Source: Collinsella sp. 4_8_47FAA (GTDB lineage: Bacteria; Actinomycetota; Coriobacteriia; Coriobacteriales; Coriobacteriaceae). From it: a DNA stretch of 64,000 nt. A model generated the notes under the pieces. It was not told the DNA's origin. It ran no database searches and saw only the letters and a program-made list of their open reading frames with translations. The stretch spans positions 261,764 to 325,763 of the forward strand of contig NZ_KN214136.1 in NCBI RefSeq assembly GCF_000763055.1, in the 5' to 3' direction. The position numbers and the translations under genes are program-made. Of this stretch, positions 1-6,995 are shown one piece after another. How positions within the stretch are numbered: the first letter of the stretch is position 1; every line of letters begins with the position of its first letter.

Positions 1-378
1 AATCGACCTCGCCGGACCTCGCCCTACGCAGCACACGGATGCTCGACCGGCTCCTCAGGCCCTGCCCACGGGGCGGCGCCGACCATGCACTCGGACATGG
101 GCTGGCAGTACCAGCACGAGTCCTACGCCTCCAGGCTGGAGGGGGCGGGCATCACCCAGAGCATGTCGCGCAAGGGGAACTGCATCGACAACGCCGCCAC
201 CGAGCAGCTCTTCGGCCACGTGAAGGACGAGTTCTACCGCGGCAGGGAGTGGGGCAGCTTCGGGGACTTCAAGCGCGACCTGGAGGAGTACATAGACCAT
301 TGGAACACGCGGCGCAGGCAGGTAAGATTGAAGGGCCTGACGCCGGAGGAGTTCCGGAACCGGGCCCTTGCGGCGTAG
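1..378 (+). pseudogene. IS3-family transposase (OrfB) C-terminal part, frameshifted, 5' end outside window
   Basis: The frame from about 85 to 378 encodes the end of an IS3/IS150-type integrase-fold transposase. HSDMGWQYQ carries the second catalytic Asp region and the SRKGNCIDNAATE stretch carries the catalytic Glu; the usual basic C-terminus of this family follows. Upstream of about position 65 the protein-like sequence (a stretch ending MLDRLLR) lies in another frame, so the coding sequence shifts by one base between roughly 60 and 85. The natural programmed frameshift of IS3 elements sits between orfA and orfB, not here, so this copy is broken or contains a sequencing error. The rest of the element lies to the left of the window. 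Confidence 0.8.
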
Positions 379-403
379 TCGCTATTTGTTCAGTCCAAGT
401 TTC

Positions 404-416
404 GGGGCGCAGTTCA
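404..416 (+). mobile_element. Right terminal inverted repeat of the IS3-family element
   Basis: GGGGCGCAGTTCA is the reverse complement of TGAACTGCGCCCC, the kind of end found on IS3/IS150 elements. It lies 26 bases after the transposase stop codon, as expected for the right end. The insertion therefore ends just before the prepilin peptidase gene. The left end and any target duplication are outside the window. Confidence 0.6.
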
Positions 417-470
417 CAGGCACCTTTGTGGTGGTTTTTGCTTTTGCGATGCAGCTCGAGGAGGTGCTCG

Positions 471-893
471 ATGGTCTATATCCCGTTTTGGATTTGCGCC
501 TTTGCTGGTGTGGCGATTGATGCCCGTGAGCGACGCTTTCCCAATGAGCTTGCCGGCGTGTGTGCGGTGGCGGCGTTGGCAGGCGTCTGGCTCGACAAGG
601 GCGTTACCACGGCGCTTGACCACGCCGGTCTTGCGGTCATCGTCTACCTTGCCCTTGTGCTTACTGAGTCGCTCTGGCGGCGCCTTCGCCAAGCCCCGGG
701 GATTGGCATGGGGGACGCCAAAGCACTCTTCGCGCTTTGCACGCTCGACCCTATGGGCGGCATCGTGGCATTTGCCGTCTCGCTCCTGGTCCTGGCCCTC
801 TCCTGCCTCTTCATAAAATCGCGTTCCCTGCCATTGCTCCCGTTTTTAGTGCCGATTTTTGCCATAATCGAGGTCGTGGGCTGCACATTGTAA
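471..893 (+). CDS. Prepilin peptidase, A24 family (single peptidase domain)
   Basis: A 140-residue polytopic membrane protein. It has both aspartyl-protease signatures of the type IV prepilin peptidase family: Asp in IDARERRFPN after the first membrane segment, and the GxGD motif as GMGDAK near residue 80. The N-terminal methyltransferase domain of full-length PilD/ComC proteins is absent, as in the short CpaA/TadV type. The ATG at 471 is preceded by GAGGAGGTG. The frame is open further upstream, but that part runs through the insertion-sequence end. It should cleave prepilin or pseudopilin leaders at the cytoplasmic face. No pilin gene is in the window. The IS end lies only 55 bases upstream, so its native promoter may have been displaced. 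Confidence 0.75.
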   Translation: MVYIPFWICAFAGVAIDARERRFPNELAGVCAVAALAGVWLDKGVTTALDHAGLAVIVYLALVLTESLWRRLRQAPGIGMGDAKALFALCTLDPMGGIVAFAVSLLVLALSCLFIKSRSLPLLPFLVPIFAIIEVVGCTL

Positions 894-924
894 CCGATTG
901 CGCATCCTTTTTAAGGAGCATGCC

Positions 925-2172
925 ATGGAATCTAATCAAGAAACGGCCGTCATTAAGGCGCGCATGGACCGTATTCCCTCGGCGTTGTCGCCCGAGCTTG
1001 TCGAGCGCATTGCCGCCGATCGTGCTTCGGGCTATGTCAACCCGTATCGTTGCAACGATGATCAGGTCATTCGTCGTATTGATCGCGCCGCCGACAAAGG
1101 CACGCTTATGCGTCCGGCGTTTATGCGCGATACCGAAAAGATACTTCATCTTCCGGCGTACACCCGTTATGCAGGCAAAACGCAGGTCTTTAGCTTCCGT
1201 AGCAATGATGATCTTTCACGCCGCGGTTTGCACGTACAGCTTGTCTCCCGCATTGCGCGCGATATCGGTCGCGCCCTGGGGCTCAATTGCGATCTGATCG
1301 AGGCGACTGGCCTGGGTCACGACTTGGGACACACGCCTTTCGGCCATGCCGGCGAGCGCTTCCTCAACGATATCTATCATGAGCGTACGGGGCGTTATTT
1401 TTTCCATAACGTGCAGTCGGTTCGCGTGCTCGACGCGTTGTATGGCCGCAACGTGTCGCTCCAGACGCTCGACGGCGTGCTATGCCATAACGGCGAGTAC
1501 GAGCAGCGTGTGTTTGAGCTCTCGGACATGGGCTCCTTTGACCAGTTTGACCAGACGGTTGAGGATTGCATTGCCACGGGCTATAGCGCAATTGAGCATC
1601 TGCGTCCCATGACGCTCGAGGGCTGCGTCGTTCGCATCTCGGATATTCTTGCCTACGTCGGTCGTGACCGTCAGGATGCGATCGCGGCGGGCCTGCTTTC
1701 GCCCGACGCTTTTGATGATGGCCGGGGCGGTGCCTACAACAGTTGGATCCTCACGCATGCCTCCATCGATATCGTTGAGCACAGCTATGGTAACCCGCGC
1801 ATCGAGATGAGCGAGGACCTGTTTGAGGAAATTCGCCGAGCCAAGCGCGAGAACTACGAGAAGATCTATAGCAAGGGCGGTATCGAAGGCGATTCCGAGG
1901 TGGAGCTGCGCGAGGCCTTCGAAAAGCTCTACGACCGTTGCCTGCGGGATCTAAACAGTGGTGACGAGTCCTCTTACATCTTTAAGCACCATATTTCGCG
2001 CATTGAGCAGCAACTTTCCTACTACGATCGCACCTATGCCTGGCAGGACGACAAGGATCAAGCCGTGGTGGATTATATCGCGAGCATGACGGACGGTTAT
2101 TTCTGCGAACTGACGAGCAAGCTGTTCCCGGGTCTAAAGTTTCCGCATCGTACCTATATTAACGAACGGTAG
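925..2172 (+). CDS. dgt: dGTP triphosphohydrolase-like HD-domain protein
   Basis: A 415-residue protein with the HD phosphohydrolase fold. The metal-binding motif is visible as GLGHDLGHTPFGHAGE, preceded by the helix around HVQLVSRIARDI that supplies the first His. This family hydrolyses dNTPs to deoxynucleoside and triphosphate and helps balance nucleotide pools. The ATG at 925 is preceded by AAGGAG (about 912-918); the longer frame to 898 has no such site. It starts 32 bases after the prepilin peptidase stop. Substrate preference cannot be read from the sequence. Confidence 0.85.
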   Translation: MESNQETAVIKARMDRIPSALSPELVERIAADRASGYVNPYRCNDDQVIRRIDRAADKGTLMRPAFMRDTEKILHLPAYTRYAGKTQVFSFRSNDDLSRRGLHVQLVSRIARDIGRALGLNCDLIEATGLGHDLGHTPFGHAGERFLNDIYHERTGRYFFHNVQSVRVLDALYGRNVSLQTLDGVLCHNGEYEQRVFELSDMGSFDQFDQTVEDCIATGYSAIEHLRPMTLEGCVVRISDILAYVGRDRQDAIAAGLLSPDAFDDGRGGAYNSWILTHASIDIVEHSYGNPRIEMSEDLFEEIRRAKRENYEKIYSKGGIEGDSEVELREAFEKLYDRCLRDLNSGDESSYIFKHHISRIEQQLSYYDRTYAWQDDKDQAVVDYIASMTDGYFCELTSKLFPGLKFPHRTYINER

Positions 2173-2233
2173 TTCGTATCCTTTCGGTATACTGGTTAGT
2201 TGAAAACGTTTTTGATTGATGCACGGGATGGCT

Positions 2234-3583
2234 ATGGACGACCTTTTTTCTGCCTCGACGCGCGAGCGTTCCTTTAAAAATGCGCCGCTCGCGGTGCGCA
2301 TGCGACCCAATTCGCTCGACGAGTACGTGGGCCAGCAAAAGGCCGTCGGTAAGGGCTCATGGTTGCGTGCCGCGATCGAGCACGACGTGCTTTCGAGCGT
2401 GATTCTGTACGGGCCTGCCGGTACGGGCAAGACGACGCTGGCCCACATTATCGCCAACCATACCAAGAGCGAGTTTGTCGAGGTCAGCGCCGTCACGGGT
2501 ACCGTGAAGGACCTGCGTCGCGTGATTGATGAGGCCAAGACGCGCCTGAATACGTACGACCGCCGCACCATTCTATTCATCGATGAGATTCACCGCTTCT
2601 CTAAGTCGCAGCAGGATGCCCTGCTGCATGCAGTTGAGAACCGTACCGTCATTATGATTGGCGCTACGACGGAGAACCCGTACTTCGAGGTCAACTCGGC
2701 ACTGCTCTCACGTGGTCGCGTCGTGGAGGTTGAGCATCTGAAGGATGAGGATATCGCCACGCTTATTGAACGTGCGCTTGAGGCGCCGCAGGGCTTGAAC
2801 GGTAAGTTCTCGGCCGATGAGGATACGGTCAAGACCATTTGTACGCTGGCTGCGGGTGATGCACGCTCGGCCCTGACGACACTTGAGCTGGCGAGCGAGA
2901 TTGCCGTTACGCGTCCCGATACCGAGGGGACGCCAGCGCCGGCGGCGGGGGAGCGCTATCCCATCACCGTGGATGACGTAAAGATTGCCAACCCGCGTCG
3001 CGGCTTTACGTATGACAAAAACGGCGACATGCACTACGACATCATCAGTGCGTTTATTAAGTCTATGCGCGGTAGCGACCCCGATGCCACGATCTATTGG
3101 CTCGCGCGCATGATCGATGCTGGGGAGGATCCTAAGTTTATCGCTCGCCGCATTATGATTCACGCTTCTGAGGATGTTGGCAACGCCGACCCGCAGGCGC
3201 TTTTGGTGGCGCATGCTGCCTTTAAATCTGCTGAAGTTATTGGCTATCCTGAATGTCGCATTAACCTTGCACAAGCTGCGCTCTATGTGTGCTTGGCGCC
3301 CAAGTCCAATGCGTGCGAGGCCTCGATCGATGCGGCGCTGGCCGATATCCATTCTAGTGGGCTTCGCGAGGTGCCCAGCTACCTGCGCGATCGCCATCGC
3401 CCGGGCAGCGATGAATACGGTGTGTATAAGTATCCGCACGATTATCCCGAAGGCTGGGTCGACCAGCGCTATTTGCCCGAAGGCTTGGAACGCGGTACAT
3501 TTTGGCAGCCTGCCGGCCGCGGTTGGGAAGAATGGCGCGTAGAGCAAAGTGAACGCGACCGCAGCGGGAATGCACCGAAGTAG
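2234..3583 (+). CDS. rarA: Replication-associated recombination protein RarA (MgsA), AAA+ ATPase
   Basis: A 449-residue clamp-loader-like AAA+ ATPase that acts at stalled replication forks. Walker A is GPAGTGKTT, Walker B is ILFIDEIHRF, and sensor 1 is near IGATTENP. The MgsA C-terminal tetramerisation part follows, including SMRGSDPDATIYWLARMI. The start is uncertain: TTG 2216, ATG 2219, ATG 2228 and ATG 2234 are all in frame. I chose 2234 because GGGA lies at suitable spacing and the family usually begins MxDLF. The coding sequence is intact and of normal length. Confidence 0.9.
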   Translation: MDDLFSASTRERSFKNAPLAVRMRPNSLDEYVGQQKAVGKGSWLRAAIEHDVLSSVILYGPAGTGKTTLAHIIANHTKSEFVEVSAVTGTVKDLRRVIDEAKTRLNTYDRRTILFIDEIHRFSKSQQDALLHAVENRTVIMIGATTENPYFEVNSALLSRGRVVEVEHLKDEDIATLIERALEAPQGLNGKFSADEDTVKTICTLAAGDARSALTTLELASEIAVTRPDTEGTPAPAAGERYPITVDDVKIANPRRGFTYDKNGDMHYDIISAFIKSMRGSDPDATIYWLARMIDAGEDPKFIARRIMIHASEDVGNADPQALLVAHAAFKSAEVIGYPECRINLAQAALYVCLAPKSNACEASIDAALADIHSSGLREVPSYLRDRHRPGSDEYGVYKYPHDYPEGWVDQRYLPEGLERGTFWQPAGRGWEEWRVEQSERDRSGNAPK

Positions 3584-3593
3584 CTGCTGATAA

Positions 3594-3604
3594 TTTTGTC
3601 CCAC
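3594..3604 (+). repeat. Single arm of a TTTTGTCCCAC motif
   Basis: TTTTGTCCCAC occurs just after the rarA stop. The same 10-11-mer forms one arm of a perfect hairpin at 20159-20191 and recurs at 61306-61315. No partner arm is found here. Confidence 0.35.
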
Positions 3605-3683
3605 GTTGCTGCTCATGGCATGTTCGGTCCCCTTTGGGGTACCATGGAAACCGTCTGTATATCGATTCCTTTGGGAGGCTTGT

Positions 3684-4274
3684 ATGAGTCCCATTCAAAT
3701 CGCCCTGCTGCTGCTCGCTGTTGCCGGCGTGTGGGCCATCGTTGAGCTCGCGCTTACCCTGCGCAAGACCCGCACCGTTGTCGACTCGCTCGATAAGACC
3801 GTTAACGACCTCAACAACACCATCGCCGAGGCTCAGCCTGTGGTGGCAAAACTCGACGGCGCTGTCGACGAGCTTACGCCGGCACTTGCCCAGATGGAGC
3901 CGCTGCTTAAGTCGAGCAAGACGGCAGTTGATGCCCTTACCTCCAACCTCGTAGAAGTCGAGGCGGTCGTCCGCGATATTTCCGAGGTCACCGGCAGTAT
4001 GGCCGAGGCCAGCAATGCCGTGTCGAGTGTGACCGACTCCGCTGCCGGTGCCGTGCAGAAACTCTTTAACAAGGTGAAGACTCCCGCGGCCGACGCCGAG
4101 CGCAAGCTTTCCGCTGCCGAAGAAGCCGAGCAGCCGACCGAGCGTGTCCTGATTGGCGAAGCCGCGGACGATGTCGCTGCTGGTGACAATGATGCACAGA
4201 AGCCTGCTGCTAAAGCAGCCCAGTATTACACCTACACGCCCGCCGAGACCACCGAGGAGTCCTGCGATGAGTAG
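3684..4274 (+). CDS. DUF948-like membrane-anchored coiled protein
   Basis: A 196-residue protein. It has one N-terminal membrane segment (about residues 4-24, IQIALLLLAVAGVWAIVELA), then a long Val/Leu/Asp/Thr-rich helical region (about 30-140) with the heptad character of DUF948 proteins, and an acidic, Ala-rich tail. The start at 3684 is preceded by GGGAGG. Its stop overlaps the start of the anti-sigma-like gene by 8 bases, so the two are probably translated together with the sigma factor. DUF948 proteins are commonly linked with general stress or cell-envelope functions; the exact role is not known. Confidence 0.7.
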   Translation: MSPIQIALLLLAVAGVWAIVELALTLRKTRTVVDSLDKTVNDLNNTIAEAQPVVAKLDGAVDELTPALAQMEPLLKSSKTAVDALTSNLVEVEAVVRDISEVTGSMAEASNAVSSVTDSAAGAVQKLFNKVKTPAADAERKLSAAEEAEQPTERVLIGEAADDVAAGDNDAQKPAAKAAQYYTYTPAETTEESCDE

Positions 4275-4644
4275 CGAAGCAACTTGCCCCATTACGCTGA
4301 CCGTTGCCGGCGACCCGCGTCTGGCGCGCCTTGTGCGCATGACGGCGGCAAATGTTGGTGCGCTCTGCTCCATGTCCGTCGATCGCATCGAGGACATTCG
4401 TATGGCTGCCGAGGAAGCATTTATTTTCGGCTGCACGGCTGTTGATTCCGATGGCATCTCGATCAAATTCGATGTCGACGAATCTCACGTTGGCATGACC
4501 TTTACCTTTGGCGATCAGGCGACTGTCGATGAGGATGATCAGGCTGCCGTGTATGCCGAGCTCATTTTGGCTAGCGTGTGCGATTCCTACGAAAAGACTG
4601 CGGCGCCTCTGACGCTTTCCCTCGACCTCAAGGCGGATATCTAA
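4267..4644 (+). CDS. RsbW-like anti-sigma factor with degenerate ATP-binding motif
   Basis: A 125-residue protein directly upstream of a SigB/SigF-type sigma gene, with a one-base gap. Length, position and the helix RIEDIRMAAEEAFIFG match the N-box helix of the GHKL (HATPase_c_2) domain of RsbW/SpoIIAB anti-sigma kinases. In RsbW the Glu-Ala of this helix is followed by a conserved Mg-binding Asn; here that position is not Asn, and no clear glycine-rich G-box follows. The protein may hold the sigma factor without being a working kinase. No RsbV-like antagonist gene is adjacent. Confidence 0.65.
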   Translation: MSSEATCPITLTVAGDPRLARLVRMTAANVGALCSMSVDRIEDIRMAAEEAFIFGCTAVDSDGISIKFDVDESHVGMTFTFGDQATVDEDDQAAVYAELILASVCDSYEKTAAPLTLSLDLKADI

Positions 4645-4645
4645 T

Positions 4646-5437
4646 ATGACCGAACGTTCCCGGAGCGGTAAGACCGCTTGGGACAAGGAGAAAACCCGCG
4701 AGCTGTTTCGTCGCTACAAAGAAACCGGTGATCCGGACGCGCGCGAGCAGCTCGTCATGTCCCATATGAACCTGGTAAGGTTTCTTGCCAACAAATTTAA
4801 GAATCGCGGCGAACCGCTCGACGACCTCATGCAGGTCGGCTATCTGGGTTTGCTCAAGGCTATCGACCGCTTTGACCCTGAGCGCGGGCTCGAGTTCACA
4901 ACGTTTGCGACACCCACTATCCTGGGCGAGATCAAACGCCATTTCCGCGACAAGGGCTGGAGCGTGCGCGTGCCCCGTCGCTTGCAGGAGCTCTCGGCCA
5001 AGGTCAACCAGGCTACCGATAAGCTCACCAACGAGCTACAGCGCTCGCCTAAGGTTGAGGAAATCGCTGAGTACTTGGACGTGACGGTCGATGAGGTGCT
5101 GGAGGCCATGGAATCGTCTTCGGCCTATACCTCGGTGCCCATCGAGGCTCCTGGTGCGTCCGATTCCGACGATGCCCCCTCGATTCTCGATCGCTACGCC
5201 GACGACGACAATGAGCTCGACTTTACCGATGACCGCTTGGTGATCGAGGAAGCCATCCGTGATTTCTCGCCGCGCGAGCGCGAGGTTATCGAGCTGCGCT
5301 TTGTAAAGGGCATGACCCAGATCGAGATCGCCAAGAAGCTGGGTATTTCTCAGGTGCAGGTTTCGCGCCTGCTGCGCCGCACGCTTAAGAAGATTCAGGA
5401 CAAGATCGACCCCGACGGAGTGATGATTCGTTCATGA
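4646..5437 (+). CDS. RNA polymerase sigma factor, SigB/SigF/SigG family
   Basis: A 263-residue sigma-70 group 3 factor. Region 2 is clear (LVRFLANKFKNRGEPLDDLMQVGYLGLLKAIDRF in pieces, then FTTFATPTILGEIKRHFRDKGW), followed by region 3 (VPRRLQEL...AEYLDVTVDEV) and region 4 with the HTH (ELRFVKGMTQIEIAKKLGISQ, ending VSRLLRRTLKKI). This family controls general stress or sporulation-type regulons in Gram-positive bacteria. Its overlap with the anti-sigma gene upstream and 4-base overlap with the AI-2E family gene downstream suggest one transcript. The target promoters are not known. Confidence 0.9.
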   Translation: MTERSRSGKTAWDKEKTRELFRRYKETGDPDAREQLVMSHMNLVRFLANKFKNRGEPLDDLMQVGYLGLLKAIDRFDPERGLEFTTFATPTILGEIKRHFRDKGWSVRVPRRLQELSAKVNQATDKLTNELQRSPKVEEIAEYLDVTVDEVLEAMESSSAYTSVPIEAPGASDSDDAPSILDRYADDDNELDFTDDRLVIEEAIRDFSPREREVIELRFVKGMTQIEIAKKLGISQVQVSRLLRRTLKKIQDKIDPDGVMIRS

Positions 5438-6843
5438 GTGAGCGCCCCCAACAAACCGATCGCGTGCTGCGCGACACCCGCATTCTGACGCTTCGCATTT
5501 GGGCTGTTGTCGGCTGCATTGTCATCGCCGCTGTCATCTTTAACCTTATGGGCATGCTGGCGCCGGTTATCGAGTTTCTCGCCGTTGGTTCCATCATTGC
5601 CTTTGTGATGTCCCCGATTACCAATTGGCTCGAGCATCATGGCGCGAATCGCGGCATCGGTTCGCTTATCGCGCTAATTGTTGTTGTTGCCGTGCTCGTC
5701 GGTGTCGTTTGCATCTTGTCGCCGATTCTCTTTGGTCAGATCATGGAAGTCCTGAGCCGCCTGCCCGAGCAGCTTCGTGTTGCGGGTGGCGACCTCAACG
5801 AGATGATCTCGAATGCCAAGACGCTTAACAACACGCCGCTCAAGGAGTATTTGGACGATAATCTTTCGTCGCTAGTTGCCGTGGCATCGAAGTATGTGTC
5901 TCAGATCGCTGCCGAGCTTGGCCGCGGTGTGTTCCCGCTCATCACCAATACGGCCTCGCAGTTGTTCGTGATCTTTCTTGGTCTGGTGCTTGCGTACTGG
6001 ATGGCCTGCGACTACCCTCGCATGCACCACGAGATTTGCACCATCATCGGTCAGGAGAAGGAGACCTCGTACCGCTTTATGGTCGCCATCCTTTCTCGCT
6101 CTGTCGGCGGCTACATGCGCGGTATGGTCGTGACGTCCATCTGCGGTGGTTTCCTTGCCTTTATCGGTTTTATGATCATCGGCCACCCGTATGCGGCGCT
6201 CATGGCTATCTTTACCGGCATCATGCATTTGGTTCCGGTCGTCGGTCCTTGGGTGAGCGCAGCAATCGCCACGGTACTCGGCTTCATGTTCAGCCCCATG
6301 TTGGCGTTATGGACGCTCATCGTGACGATGGTCGCGCAAAACGTCACCGATAACGTCATTTCGCCCAAGGTCATGCAGAGCTCGGTGCAGGTGCATCCCA
6401 TCATGAGCCTCACGGCGCTCGTTATTGGCTCGGCACTCATGGGCCCCATCGGCATGATTATTGCTATCCCGCTTTGTGCGGCCCTCAAGGGTATCTTCGT
6501 GTACTACTTCGAGAATGAGACCGGCCGCCAGCTTGTGGCCTATGACGGAGCCGTGTTTAAGGGCACGCCGTACCGCGATGCCGCTGGCAACCCGGTCGCC
6601 GCCTACGACGCGCTCGGCGACGACACCTTCATTTACGAGTCCGAGCTCATCGGCAACGAGACTGCGCCCGAGGCCAAGGCCATGCCCAAGCCCGAGCTCG
6701 ATAATCCCTGGATCAAGCTCTCGGGCCTGCAGTCCGATGCGACGGGTTTCTTCAAAAACCCCTTCGCCAAAGACGATGATTCCAACTCAGACGACGATAC
6801 CAATACCGGCATCGACGGCTCCATGGACGATGACGACAACTAG
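5434..6843 (+). CDS. AI-2E family transporter (PerM-like membrane protein)
   Basis: A 469-residue polytopic membrane protein. Six to eight hydrophobic segments are visible, and the conserved GIMHLVPVVGPWVS and NVISPKVMQSSVQVHPI regions are typical of the AI-2E/UPF0118 family. The C-terminal 80 residues are hydrophilic and end in a very acidic Asp/Ser/Asn tail. Family members export small molecules or act as Na+/H+ antiporters; the substrate here is unknown. It overlaps the sigma gene by 4 bases. A strong terminator follows at 6895-6923. Confidence 0.85.
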   Translation: MSERPQQTDRVLRDTRILTLRIWAVVGCIVIAAVIFNLMGMLAPVIEFLAVGSIIAFVMSPITNWLEHHGANRGIGSLIALIVVVAVLVGVVCILSPILFGQIMEVLSRLPEQLRVAGGDLNEMISNAKTLNNTPLKEYLDDNLSSLVAVASKYVSQIAAELGRGVFPLITNTASQLFVIFLGLVLAYWMACDYPRMHHEICTIIGQEKETSYRFMVAILSRSVGGYMRGMVVTSICGGFLAFIGFMIIGHPYAALMAIFTGIMHLVPVVGPWVSAAIATVLGFMFSPMLALWTLIVTMVAQNVTDNVISPKVMQSSVQVHPIMSLTALVIGSALMGPIGMIIAIPLCAALKGIFVYYFENETGRQLVAYDGAVFKGTPYRDAAGNPVAAYDALGDDTFIYESELIGNETAPEAKAMPKPELDNPWIKLSGLQSDATGFFKNPFAKDDDSNSDDDTNTGIDGSMDDDDN

Positions 6844-6894
6844 CGGGGTAATTCGGGTTAACATTCATACGTGCTAACATGCAATTTCGCTGAA

Positions 6895-6923
6895 GGGCCG
6901 GCATTGTGCCGGCCCTCTTTTTT
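6895..6923 (+). terminator. Rho-independent terminator after the sigma-transporter operon
   Basis: GGGCCGGC (6895-6902) pairs with GCCGGCCC (6908-6915) around a 5-base loop, followed by a T-rich tract (6916-6923). It separates the 3.7-6.8 kb genes from alaS. Confidence 0.9.
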
Positions 6924-6995
6924 GAACTTGCGCGGCGGGATGGTAATATCGTTACGTTTGAACTGTTTCGATGTGAAACCGAGGAGATTCCCTCT

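Noticed and set aside
1-100. Programmed frameshift of an IS3 element
   Set aside because: Programmed shifting in this family occurs between orfA and orfB. This shift is inside orfB, upstream of the DDE region's second Asp, so it is a mutation or error.
6924-6995. T-box leader before alaS
   Set aside because: The leader is only about 70 bases and lacks a T-box core or antiterminator.
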